From: Zygnema cylindricum
Lineage: Eukaryota > Streptophyta > Zygnematophyceae > Zygnematales > Zygnemataceae
DNA: 24,179 nt
NCBI GenBank assembly: GCA_037447655.1
Contig: JBBHKE010001428.1
Span: forward strand, 64,001-88,179
Reading direction: 5' to 3'
In this document: positions 1 to 9,597 of the stretch, in pieces
Numbering within the stretch: the stretch's first letter is position 1
Layout: the number at the start of each line of letters is the position of its first letter
The notes under the pieces: generated by a model
Database searches by the model: none
What the model saw: only the letters and a program-made list of their open reading frames with translations
Told to the model about the DNA's origin: nothing
Translations under genes and position numbers: made by a program

Positions 1-858
1 TCACAAATTTTCACACCAAGTAACCAACCATAGAGATCACACTAACAAGTCAAAGTTGCACAAAAATAACCTGCCATTACTTTGATAAACTGAACTGTGA
101 TGGTTAAATAAACTAAGTCCTACAATTTATACTCACATAGTTATCTACTAAGCCCTAAACTAATAAAAAAAACTACACGTGTAACTAAGTACTGTACACG
201 AATAAAGACATTGTAGGTCAAGGGTACGTCTACTGTACCGAAAGTACGTCCAAACCCTAATTATAACTTGTATCTTATTTTAATATTGTAACACTAAAAT
301 TAATTCACTACATACAAATTAAAGTTGTTTCGAATATTTAAAAATAAGGGACATACATAAATTACGCCACTTGCTTAGCAAGCAATTGGCGAATGCTTCC
401 AAATGACTGTAAGCGCATGTGCAAGACAACTCCGAATTCGCGGATTGTCCTAAATGCAAAATTATTCTTCTAGTGGACGACGCGCGTCCAATAACATTAT
501 CCCAATGTAGTCCCATTTCGAATCGAGTCTGTCGACTCGATTCGTATCAACCGCGTAATCTTTGTCTTGTCCTGGATAATTCCAAGATGGACGATATTTA
601 TCTCGTTTGTTGGATCATCCACATCTGTCCGTCCATCATGCGACGCATGTTACTGTTCACCTATAATATTTCCATAGTACATGCGTAGCATAAAGTGACG
701 ATGCGTGTCCAACCAAGGTACTCTACACTCATCGGTACTGGGGCAACTGTCACACTAATTAAGGTAAGCATTACAAGGGCTTAGACCAAAATATTCTAAG
801 TCCTAAAGACTCCCCTCACAACCTCATCTACTGAGGACTAAAGCTTTTAAACTCAACA
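1..858 (-). repeat. Copia element B, left LTR (3' LTR), cut by window start
   Basis: This stretch is repeated at 3152-4552 in the same orientation with clear but diverged similarity, for example around positions 190-300 versus 3340-3450. On the minus strand the LTR begins at 858 with TGTTGAG, just after a purine-rich stretch, and runs leftward past base 1, so its other end is not visible. Short open frames inside it show no family resemblance and match similar non-coding sequence in the other copy. The minus-strand orientation comes from the gag remnant between the two LTRs. Confidence 0.7.
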
Positions 859-1830
859 TTCCCGTAAAGCTTTAGACATAACACTTCACTTTGTCAGCAA
901 ATCTTTCTACTCTAATGGAGTTTCATACAAAATCAAGGACTTCGAAAATATTATGAGTTCGGATATTCCCTTTCACAACTACTAAACAACTTTACAAAAC
1001 TTCTCCTAAGTTTTGGATGTGTTAGTTTTTAAAATTCATATATTGGCAAATTTAAGATTTTGTAAGACTTTTAGTCACCATACGAGCCACTCCAATTTTT
1101 CTCCGGTTTAAACAATGATTTTTCCCAGTGAAGGTGTCGGTTTTTCCACCTCAAAATGGAGTTTTGCAGTCTTTTGTGTTGTCGCCTTTGGAGTTGGTTT
1201 TTTCTCCAGCTGGTCTTCCTTAATCTGTATCTTTTTCAGAATTTCTTACTCGATTCTTTTCTATTTCTAGAATGTATACTTCTACCATGGTTTGCCTTCC
1301 CATTACCTTTATAAAGTGTGGTTTTTCTCACTAATTTTTGGTCTTTTACCGTAGATCTACCCCTCCCTTTACGTGTATGCATCCTAAATATTTTCATTCT
1401 GATCCCCTTTTCATTTAGCTGCTCCTTCTTCTCTTTATATTCTTTCTTATATTCCAAATTCTTGCAATTTTATGACCTTTTCCGCTCTCTTAAATTTCCT
1501 TTCTTAGCCTCATTTTCTTAACAATTTCTACCAGTCTTTCGCTAAGTTCATTAATTTTTAAATCCACATTATTTTCCACTTTCGATGTTAATTCCCCATC
1601 GTGTGTGAATTCACCATTTTCTCTCTCATCATTTTCTTCCCGTACTCTAATTATCTTATCATCTCTTCTCGGCCCTTCTCTCAGTTTTGTTTTCAGTTCA
1701 GTATGTTCTATATCAAAAAAATATTCTGCATCGAATTTTAAGTGTACTTCACTTCCTTTTACTCCCCTTTTTTCAAGAATCTTATCCCCTTGCAATTTAT
1801 TTTAACACACCAATCTATCACAAGAAATAC
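859..1830 (-). mobile_element. Copia element B, degenerate 3' internal region
   Basis: This interval lies between the gag remnant and the LTR that starts at 858, where pol should be. The minus strand gives only Lys/Glu-rich open stretches (for example 1490-1795) and I could not match them to protease, integrase, RT or RNase H. The last bases before the LTR (about 861-880) form a polypurine-like tract containing TCTAAAGCTTTA. I therefore read it as non-functional pol or leader sequence decayed beyond recognition; it could also include an unrelated insertion. Confidence 0.5.
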
Positions 1831-2781
1831 TTACAAAAACTGAGTCTTTTCCACTCTCTTCTTTCTCCACACTATCTTCGGTGACAATATCTTTCCACTC
1901 CCTTCCACATTCTCCAAATCCCAAAAACCACAAACAATCGGCAAGTAAACGAAATTGTCTACGGAAGGTGTAAGCCATTTGTCATCGGTTGAGGCTTGTC
2001 TCCCACTCGAGAAAGCACTTGGTTCCCTCCTTGTTGAGGGTGGGACTCGGTTGTTGTCCCATTCGTTTTTGAAGTTTCCTATAACACATGCACTTTTATA
2101 TGATAGACATACCCTGAAGGTATGTCCTAAATGATTACAGTAAAAACAATTCTTAGGTCCATTTTCGGACTCACTGTTACTTTTAATTTTTTGAAACTGA
2201 GACTTAGATTTCTCCATATTCCTCTCATTTGATAAAACCTTTTTATTATTCTTTTAATCTAAAACAAATTTTCTTGCTAAAGTTAAGCTCACATCGTTTT
2301 TATCAATTAAAGTCAATCTATCTAATGCACTTTTATATTTTTTAGGTAGGCTTCTCATAAACAAGAAAGCTTGTTGAGCATCAGTAAAATTTCCTCTTGC
2401 CAATTTATTTTCTACAAATAATACATCTAGATCAATACAGTGTTTCTCCATACTACCTCTTACATACTTATATTTAACTATTTTGGTCACACGACTACAC
2501 CAATGATATGTAGAAGTCTTTTGATACATACATTCTAAGCACTTCCATAATTCAGTTGAACTTTTAAAACTTAGGTATAACATTACTAATTTCTCAGTCA
2601 AAAAGCTCTTGATAACCCTTAGACACTCGTGGTTCTTCTTTTTCCATCCATTTGATGTTTCGCCCAAAGTCCCATCCACCACATCCATTAGCTCCATCAT
2701 CTCGAATTAGCTCTCAAGCACACACTTCCAGTAGTGATAGTTAGATCCATCAAGAATTGGTAGCCATGGGCGTTTGTCCAT
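1831..2781 (-). pseudogene. Copia element B gag pseudogene with CCHC zinc knuckle
   Basis: Gag is the capsid/nucleocapsid protein that packages the element RNA in the cytoplasm. A plausible start is the ATG at 2781. The first frame reads LDGSNYHYWK, the usual N-terminal motif of copia gag (UBN2/Retrotran_gag_2 type), but hits a stop about 24 codons in, near 2710. The same frame resumes with MELMDVVDGTLG and W-KKKNHECLRVI, then LPKKYKSALDRLT, ending with a stop near 2254. A further open stretch (2217-1831) carries CFYCNHLGHTFRVC at 2107-2148, an intact C-x2-C-x4-H-x4-C nucleocapsid knuckle. The in-frame stop and the break before the knuckle mean no full Gag can be made. Family assignment is firm; the exact start is not. 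Confidence 0.8.
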
Positions 2782-3151
2782 AACGTATTTCAGCCATGGA
2801 TTACCTTTGGAAGCACCACAAGCTACCCCCAAAACAGTTGTGTTTGAGACAACATAGATTACTAAACAATGAAAAAAAATTGCTCAAACTACACCAGCAT
2901 GCAGATTATCGTAGCCAATGCAAAATATCCTAGAGAATGTAACCTCCCAAAATTACAGCCAAATCCACCAAGGAACCCGAAAAAAAATGAGCTGTAGAAT
3001 TTCCCAAAAACAGTTGACAGCTTATAAAACTAACCAGGTAGACTTCTCACATAATGCTGATCAAACTAACTAGGTAGACTTCACACATAATTCTACAGAT
3101 ATAACAGAATAGAATTAAACTACAAACACATATAGTTTCTAGATTATAGAA
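2782..3151 (-). mobile_element. Copia element B leader between gag and right LTR
   Basis: This is non-coding sequence between the gag start and the part that clearly matches the other LTR. It should hold the primer-binding site and the inner LTR end, but I cannot place either with confidence. It includes a 36-bp tandem duplication at 3030-3101. Confidence 0.45.
3030..3101. repeat. 36-bp direct tandem repeat, two copies
   Basis: The copies at 3030-3065 and 3066-3101 share the core GGTAGACTTC followed by CACATAAT and differ by a few bases. It is a local duplication in the leader or LTR end of element B. Confidence 0.75.
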
Positions 3152-4552
3152 TATCTTCACAAAGTTTCACATCAAGTAACCAACCAGAGTGATCACACTA
3201 ATAGGTCAAAGTTGCACAAAAACGGCTTGCCATTACTTTGATAAACTCAACTGTGATGCTGAAGTAAACTAAGTCCTCCAATCTATACTCACAAAGTTAT
3301 CTACTGAGCCCTACACTAATAAAACAACTAAATGTGTAACTAAGTATTGTACACAAATAAATGCACTGTACGTCAACAGTACGTCTACTGTACCGGAAGT
3401 ACGTCCAAACCCTAATTATAACTTTTATCCTATTTCAATATTGTAACACTAAAATTAATTAACTACATACAAATTAAAGTTGTTTCGGATATTTACAATT
3501 AGGGGACATACATAAATTGTGCCACTTGTTTAGTCAGCTATTGGCGAATCCTTCCAAATAACTGTAAGCGTCAGTGCAAGACAACTCCGAATTCGCTGAT
3601 TGTCGTAAGATGCAAAATTATTCTTCTAGTGGACGACGCGCGTCCAATAACATTATTCCAACGTAGTCCCATTTTGAATCGCGTTTGTTGACTCGATTTG
3701 TATCAACAACGTAATCTTTGTCTTGTATAAGACCATTCCAAGATAGACGTTATTTATCTCATTCGGTGGATCATCCACATCTGTTCGCCCATCATGCGAC
3801 GCGTGTTACTGTTTAACAATAATATTTCCTGAGTACTTGCGTAGCACGAAGTGACGACTACATCGCCAATCGTTATTAGCGTGTAAGTTTATTTAGCGTA
3901 TATAAATAATTACCGTGGTGTACGCTATTTAAGAATTTGGAAATTTTGGAAAAAATCATACATTCTAATTGTTTGGTTATGATAATTTGGATCTTTGAAA
4001 AAACAAATGTTGGTCGCAAATATGCTTACACTAATATAGGTATCCGTACAAAATCTGACAAATCGTACACAAATCGTACATTCACACGGTCGAAACGTTG
4101 TTGTCGGACGAATATGTGCGGGCGGGATTTTTTACGACCTGGTTTTTTTTCCTTTTTGAACGCACATTCTCATGAGTCCGCAGTTACTAAAACTAATTTA
4201 TTGTATTTTCTAACTTAAAAAGGTACATTTATGTACTGTCTGACACTGACCGTACACCACTCTATTTAAGAGACAACGTACTGAAAATAGCCCTAAATAG
4301 AATAAAGAAAAATAGAATGAACTACACTAATGGAGAATAATAAAAATAAAAAAGCGGGACGGAATTAGCGTACACAACGCTAATAACGATTGGCGGTGTA
4401 GTATCCAACCAAGGTACTCTTCACTCATCTGTACTGAGGCAACTGTCAGACTAATTAAGGTAAATATTACAAGGGCTTAGACCAAAATATTCTAAGTCCT
4501 TACTACTCCCCTCACAGTATCATCTACTAAGGACTAAAGCTTTCAAACTCAA
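3152..4552 (-). repeat. Copia element B, right LTR (5' LTR), interrupted by element E
   Basis: This aligns with 1-858 across most of its length apart from a 538-bp interruption (3861-4398). Its minus-strand start at about 4552 should read TGTTGAG but is mutated to CAATTGAG, and the following sequence (GTTTGAAAGCTTTAGTCC) matches the other LTR. The two LTRs have accumulated many differences, so the insertion is not recent. It abuts an RNase H remnant of element C, which suggests B inserted into C. Confidence 0.7.
3861..4398. mobile_element. Non-autonomous inverted-repeat DNA element E
   Basis: The ends are inverted repeats: CATCGCCAATCGTTATTAGC at the left and its near-perfect reverse complement at the right (4379-4398). 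Comparison with the uninterrupted sister LTR near 697-712 gives the pre-insertion site: six bases (CTAGTA here, TGCGTG there) between GTGACGA and TCCAACC. This fits duplication of a TA dinucleotide. No transposase is visible; the 93-codon plus frame inside it resembles nothing I know. TA target duplication is typical of Tc1/mariner-type elements, but the terminal sequence is not the Stowaway consensus. Elements F and G share its termini. Confidence 0.75.
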
Positions 4553-4563
4553 TTGTTTCTAAT

Positions 4564-4748
4564 CCTAGACATCACTTCAAAAGTAAGCATATTGATATTA
4601 AGTTACACTTTGTGAGGGAAAAGGTGATGGCTAGATTCTTAAGCTTAGCTTCTTACCCAATGAGGAAATGCTGGCAGATATGATGATAAAACTCATGCTT
4701 GCACCAAAATTGAAATTTTGTAAAGAGGCATGTGGTCTAAGCTGCTAG
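4564..4748 (+). pseudogene. Copia element C RNase H C-terminal remnant
   Basis: RNase H removes the RNA template during reverse transcription. The plus strand reads PRHHFKSKHIDIKLHFVREK (4564-4623), matching the conserved copia stretch around TKHIDIRYHFVRE. After a frameshift near 4657 it reads NEEMLADMMIKL and APKLKFCKEACGL (4659-4745), equivalent to the ADMLTK and final GL motif, with a TAG stop at 4746-4748. It is followed within 25 bases by a polypurine tract and LTR start, the expected order. Everything upstream was displaced or lost where element B abuts. The frameshift makes it non-functional. Confidence 0.8.
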
Positions 4749-5892
4749 TAGAGTCTAAAGCTTTGAAGGAGTGTTATTTTGAAAGCTTTAGTCCTCACAA
4801 AGCCTCATATGTGAGAGGATTGTCTTTTGGTACTTAGTTTACTTTGTGGAAGTCTGGTTTAGTATGTACCAAATAAGTGTGATAGTGAATAGTGAGGGAT
4901 TACACGGTGTTTCACACTCCCGAAACACGCGTCAGTTATAGAAGATGAGACGCTCCACAAGATTCAGGCTTATAATTCACAATTCACATTCACCAGAAGG
5001 CCAATGTGTCGCACAAAGTTTCATCTTGGATGAAACTTCTAAAAGATGAACGGTGAGATTTGCTGCCGACGGACGCTGGTCAACCAAGACCACGTCTATG
5101 ATTATCTTACGGGTTTTGTACAATGTAGTGTGACGTTATATATCCCTATTTTTTACATAAGTGTTCTTTGTTTGATTAGGAATTCATTTTAGATTAATTT
5201 TATATGGCATACTTTGATATATTTACGTTTCCTCCTTACACCTGGTAGATATTATTTGATGTATGGCTGGTATGTCTCCGTAACTTAGTTAGGGTTGTGA
5301 GTGGTTGTTAGCAATAGCATTCAAAAATATAAATCTTTTAGGTAAAACCGTAGGACTTAAAGTGGCGTTCCATCAGACAAAAAGTGAGTTTGTTTATAGA
5401 AATCCGGACCTCTCAGTACTACGTTGTTCCACTTATTTTGTTTTTATCTGCGACCAACATTACAGAGAATCTTGCCAATATTCTCCTAAGGTTTAGGAGG
5501 TAACAATAACCGTTGGATGCTTTTTCATGAAGCATTCGATTTCAAAGTTTTTGTAAATGGTGATGTACCTCAAGCAGGTACATCACCATTTAAAGAAATA
5601 TTTGAGCGAAGACACGTTGGTCAATAAATATACGTGTCAGGACAACAACCAATGGAAATGGAAAAATGTCCCACACGATATATACATTCAAAAATCCAAC
5701 AGAAATTACAAAAGTAATTTTGTAATGAACTTTTGGCACGCTATTTTTGTTACCAGCCATTCGTCACACTATTTGTGGAAGCACTCATTCGTCACGCGAA
5801 AAAGTAGAAACCTTAAAAAAATGAGCTAACATCTAACAAGCGTAGCAAAGAGTACAAAATTTGTGTGGTACGACGCCCTGGTCCCTGTTGTT
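4749..5892 (+). mobile_element. Copia element C polypurine tract and LTR, right end uncertain
   Basis: After the RNase H stop comes TCTAAAGCTTTGAAGGAG (4754-4771), then an LTR start TGTTATTTTGAAAGC at 4772. The first 40 bases resemble the LTR starts of elements A and B. A TATATA-like stretch lies near 5135. I see no coding sequence; open frames at 5305-5496 and 5557-5829 have no recognisable motif. The LTR end cannot be fixed. It stops at or before the element A remnant that begins near 5893. Confidence 0.55.
5555..5591. repeat. Perfect 16-bp inverted repeat with 5-nt loop
   Basis: The arm at 5555-5570 (AAATGGTGATGTACCT) is the exact reverse complement of 5576-5591, separated by CAAGC. It lies in the presumed LTR of element C. 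There is no T-run typical of a Pol III terminator. Confidence 0.9.
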
Positions 5893-5948
5893 CTCTGTTG
5901 TTCTGTGACAACTGGAGCAGCACCAAGTGCCACTAAATCACAAGCCAT
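5893..5948 (-). pseudogene. Truncated gag start of a third element A copy
   Basis: From the ATG at 5948 the minus strand reads MACDLVALGAAPVVTEQQ, matching the gag N-terminus of the other two copies. It then diverges abruptly near 5893, before the conserved GPPSRILVFDG motif. This marks the left breakpoint of the array. Confidence 0.75.
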
Positions 5949-5984
5949 CACAAAACCAAAAGGGAAAACACTCAATATACCGAC

Positions 5985-6720
5985 TTTGACCCACTGCTTA
6001 AAGCAGTCAACATGGCCAAATGGCCCCAAACTGCACCAGAATACATTTTACCGCGTGTGCTGACAACTCGCAAAGTTTCAAGCAAAACGCCCAATTAAAC
6101 CAAGAGATATAGCCCAAAGAATATCCCTTAAAATGCACAAACTGTGCCCTTTGAAACCTTTTACAAGGAATACATAAAATTCCTAAGTCTTAGAATATAT
6201 ATATATAAATTCTACTTCTTCCTATTGGACTAATCAAAAACACTAGGCGATATTAAACAACATTACTCTAAAAGTCCCTGATGTACGCTAAACTTATCCG
6301 ACAATTCGTCTCCTATTCGAAATAAGAAGACAACCCCTATTTGTTTACTAATACTCAATACTAACTGTACACACTAATAACGTAATGCGAGTTTAAACAA
6401 ACTTCCGTTTCCACAAAGTTTCCACCGACATTGAAACTTTATATGTGACGAGATCCGCCGCGTCATCGTGGTCCACTTTAAGCTTGTGGTAAATCTTTGT
6501 TGGGTTGATCTTGTCTATCGGAAGGTATGTCACAAATAGGTCGTGCGCGCCATTGTGTAATCTTCCCTTTTACTTAGGAGCCGTCCGATGTGATCTCTTT
6601 AATTTCGTACCATCCAAATTGTCAAGGTACACATTGTTTCAAACAACTCTAAAAATGCTTCTAAGGCCTGGAGTTTTCCTCTCACATTATATAGAGAGGA
6701 CTAAAGCTTTCAAAACAACA
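5985..6720 (-). repeat. Element A LTR 0 (empty for element D)
   Basis: On the minus strand it starts at 6720 with TGTTGTTTTGAAAGC, directly after the polypurine tract. The start carries an imperfect stem (TCCTCTC pairing with GAGAGGA) around TATATAA. The inner end is uncertain; GGTATCTTGAG-like sequence before gag may be a decayed primer-binding site. It contains a single uninterrupted CTTAG at 6189-6193, where the other two LTRs carry a 1.64-kb insertion. Its first 445 bases (6275-6720) are almost identical to LTR 1; the rest differs by several percent. Confidence 0.75.
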
Positions 6721-7483
6721 CTCTCCTAAAGCTTTAGACTCTCTAAGCCACTTAACCCATAAGCATCTCTGCAAGCATATTAGAACCACCTAAATACCCT
6801 AAGACTTTTATCGCCAATTTCCAGTCTGCTTTGTCGGTTTTTGTAGACTTAGACTCAAACCTACTTTGACTGCTGCAATACCATGCCTTATGCAATTCAT
6901 ATAATGAATTAGACTCTAAAATTTTTGTCTTGTGACTCCCTTAACTCCAGACTGTCTCTTACAATGTTGTCAAAATTTGTCTCTCTACCTTTTGGTTTTT
7001 GTCTTTTGGTTTTTGTCTAAATTTTGTAGGAGTAGCAATTCCCTTTTCATCTGACATTTCAAAATTTTCTAACATTTTTCCTATTTCTAACATTTTTCCT
7101 ATTGCCCTTTTCCTTGTCAATCTGATGATCTTGTTATTCCTAACTCTTTCTACTTGAATAGCAAAGATATTCCTAGCCTCCTTTAACTTTTGAATTCTGA
7201 ACTTGTATTTTAAAACTGTCTTAATTTTGGTGTTTTTTTCAATGGTTATTTCTATAATATGTAGGTCATTTCCAATAGCTTTCCGATTTGATGAAAGTTC
7301 CACAATTTCCCAAGTTTGGGCGTCCAAAATAGGTGTCACAGTATCATTTGTTGCAGTTACCTTATCCTTTTTTTGGGGTACCCCTTGATTTTCAAATAGT
7401 GCATAACGGTTTCTAATAGCATTCCGCCGATGAATTCTCCATCTCCCCCTCGGAAATTTTGAGGCTGGAGGCGAAGGTTCCAA
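6721..7483 (-). pseudogene. Element A copy 1: RT edges and RNase H tail, active site deleted
   Basis: Reverse transcriptase copies element RNA into DNA. The 174-residue minus frame (7483-6959) contains the N-terminal copia RT motif TWEIVELSSNRKAIGN at residues 57-72. Only some 20 residues later it reads sequence from the other end of RT: KLKEARNIFAIQVERVRNNK (residues 99-118) and MSDEKGIATPTKF, the usual LGEA...LGIEI...M-D-K...TP region. The palm segment with the YxDD catalytic motif is missing. An 18-bp tandem duplication (7066-7083, 7084-7101) repeats the IGKMLE segment. After the stop, short RNase H traces remain (SNMLAEML near 6760-6790), then the polypurine tract. Confidence 0.8.
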
Positions 7484-7890
7484 TTGTCAGTTTTTGGTCT
7501 TTTCGCCAACAACAGTCCATCAGTGTTTTAAATTCTTGGTCTAGCGACGAGGTGGCATAATCTTCATTACTTGTGGTACACCCTTCTGTGGACTTTTTCA
7601 AAATTTTAGCGACGACATCATCTCGTCCCTGGTTCAGCGATGAAGCTTTTTCGTCGCTACTTGTTTTTCCTCTGCCGTCCGTTATTGATGATGTAGCGAC
7701 GAGATGATCTTATAGCTGGTCCAGCGACAAGACACGCTCGTCGCTACTTGTGCTCGGCGCCTTATTGAGTCCTTGTAACGCAAAAACTTGATCCATCCTA
7801 GGTTGAAAAATGACATATTCAGTAACTTTTCCTCCCTTTCTGGCAACTAACTGAGAAATGTTAGTTGATTTCTCCTCATCTTTGATAATG
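7484..7890 (-). pseudogene. Element A copy 1: low-complexity linker between SH3-like and RT regions
   Basis: The minus strand encodes Ser/Asp-rich imperfect repeats of about 25-30 residues, each starting like TSSDE and followed by SLDQ or SLNQ and LVA or VVA. The DNA shows recurrent AGCGACGAG and CGTCGCTACTTG blocks between 7610 and 7765. One frame is broken by a stop at about 7710 (position of SLDQL). Copia polyproteins are variable between integrase and RT, so this is probably linker. Confidence 0.6.
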
Positions 7891-8016
7891 GTATTTTCTG
7901 TTATTCCTATACTATTTTTTTGAGGTACATGTACTCTTTATTCTTTCGACAAATCATCGTAACCAACTATTAGTCCAGCTATACCCTTCGGCTTCATTTT
8001 CCACCTAATCTGAGTA
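7891..8016 (-). pseudogene. Element A copy 1: integrase C-terminal SH3-like remnant
   Basis: The minus strand reads IRWKMKPKGIAGLIVGYDDL then SKE, a stop, and RVHVPQKNSIGITENTIIKD. This matches the copia SH3-like segment whose hallmark is GYxxxSKxYRVYxP; the Tyr is replaced by a TAA stop near 7940. It follows the GAG-pre-integrase region almost immediately, so the integrase core that should separate them (about 200 residues with the DDE triad) is absent. A frameshift lies near 8012, after FGSKALIF. Confidence 0.75.
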
Positions 8017-8394
8017 TTATCTAAAAATAAGAGCCTTGCTACCAAACAATCTTTTTGTTCTATAGCTACTCTCGCAAGGTAAAGGATTTTTATGTTTCTT
8101 TGCGCAAGCACATCCATTACATGATTTTTCTTCCTTTTTGCTAATTTCTATGCCTTTTATTTTACCTTCTTTGCCATAATCTATTATACCTTCTTTGACT
8201 ATTCTGTCAAGACTCTTAGAGTGCACATGACTTAGTCTTTTAAAGCACATTTCATTTTTTGCCACACTTGTTGAATACAAAGCATCTTTTTGCAGCATAA
8301 TAGCAAGATTAATCCTATGCATTCGGTCTGGACCTCTTGTACCTGTATTAGCTATTCGACCTTGTTTTCTAACTATTTGTTTTCCATTTTTCAT
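8017..8394 (-). pseudogene. Element A copy 1: GAG-pre-integrase zinc domain
   Basis: This open frame gives 125 residues. It reads RKQGRIANTGTRG, then RMHRINL, then CFKRLSHVHSKSLDRIVKEG and SCNGCACAKKHKNP. This is the His-Cys zinc domain upstream of copia integrase. The usual WH pair before RLSH is replaced by CF, which removes one zinc-binding His; the CxxC pair is intact. The frame ends with TKRLFGSKALIF, where KRLF from the domain end is joined to FGSKA, a motif normally found after the integrase core. That join is the deletion junction. Confidence 0.8.
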
Positions 8395-9021
8395 AAGTAC
8401 TTCAAATCCTTTCCTCTTTGCAAGAGAAGTAGAAAAAACGTTTTCCGAAATTTTGGAACATAAAGGACGTTAAAGAGTGTCCTTTCAGTTGGAGTGCCGT
8501 CAATGTTCACCATAAGTGTTACCTCGCCTTTTGCGTTGCATATAATGTATTGTCCGTCCGCATAATAGATGTTTCTCGGGAAAATGGTTTGTAGTTTATC
8601 AAAGTATTCACGATTCCAACACGTGTGTTGAGGTGTGCCAATTTCTATTATCCAGCACGAATCTTTTTTTTCAGTGGTCGTGTTACAGTGTGCAAAAGGA
8701 TCATTTCGTCCGTTTCTATAATACTTTTGACTGTTTCTTCTTTTTTCAACATTCCTGAGCAGAAGGCAAAAATTTCAGTAGGTTCAAAAAACTTTGGTTT
8801 TGGTATATACCAACTTGGACGATATATTCCAATTGCAGTAGCCTATTTATATTTTGGACAATTTTTGTAGTCATGTCCCTTTTCATTGCAATAATAGCAT
8901 ATATTAGGTCTGTGAGGATATTAACTCTGTCTATTCTGAAAATCTGTTTTTCTAAAGGTTTGAGGATTAAAAGCTTCCGCTTGTCTACTATTATTAAGAG
9001 CATCTTGGCTAGACCCTTCAT
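8395..9021 (-). pseudogene. Element A copy 1: CCHC knuckle and inactivated protease
   Basis: The minus strand at 8858-8899 encodes CYYCNEKGHDYKNC, an intact nucleocapsid knuckle, preceded by a stop and followed by another shortly after. The protease region begins at 8654 with WIIEIGTPQHTC, equivalent to the copia WILDSGATxHM motif, so the catalytic Asp-Ser-Gly triplet has become Glu-Ile-Gly. It continues YYADGQYIICNAKGEV and NVLYVPKF, then shifts frame near 8445 into the frame that continues as the GAG-pre-integrase segment. At least three lesions plus loss of the catalytic Asp make it non-functional. Confidence 0.8.
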
Positions 9022-9597
9022 CTAAGACAAGCTGAAATGCGCTAAATTCCAATCAACTAGTGCTATTTTTTTCAAATTTTCAGAGGCTCTTTTATATTCA
9101 TTAGGAAGACCTCTCAATAACAACATTGACTGCTGATCATCCGGAAATCTTCCACCTGAACAAGCATTTTCTGCAATCAATTTTCTTAAACCATAACAAT
9201 ATTCTCTTATACTATCGCCAGAGTACTTATACTCCCATATTTTGCCGGCCGTAATCATCTCGTGTTTAACATTAGTTTTGTTGTGCAAAACTTATAGAGA
9301 ATTCCATATTTCCGACGCATTTTTCATGTGAAAATGCTCCATGGCAAGCTCCTTCGAAATGAGAAGTTCGATGATGTGACGACACTGCAAATTTTTCTTC
9401 TTCCAGGTGGCATCCGATTTGGACAGATATCCATCCAAAACATCCATAAGGTTTATGTTCATAAAGTATAACTCCATCATATCCGCCCTATAGATATAGT
9501 CCGTGCCGTCAAAGACAAGTATTCTTGAGGGAGGGCCCGTAACCTGTTGTTCTGTTACAACTGGAACAGCACCAAGTGCCACTAAATCACAAGCCAA
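9022..9597 (-). pseudogene. Element A copy 1: gag pseudogene
   Basis: This is copia gag of the UBN2/Retrotran_gag_2 type. The start corresponding to the ATG in the other copies is TTG here (9595-9597). The frame reads VTEQQVTGPPSRILVFDGTD, then NINLMDVLDGYL, WKKKNLQCRHII, KELAMEHFHMKNASEIWNSL, and a TAA stop at 9292-9294. The same frame continues HNKTNVKHEMITAGKIWEYK and LLLRGLPNEYKRASENLKKI. The same TAA occurs in copy 2, so it predates the duplication. Without the lost start and the stop the region would have normal gag length up to the knuckle. Confidence 0.85.

Noticed and set aside
1236-1805. Lys/Glu-rich minus frames and Phe/Ser-rich plus frames in element B
   Set aside because: No family motif; skewed composition on both strands suggests non-coding decayed sequence.
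6505-6729. 74-codon plus-strand frame identical in two copies
   Set aside because: It is antisense to the element A LTR and identical only because the DNA tract is.
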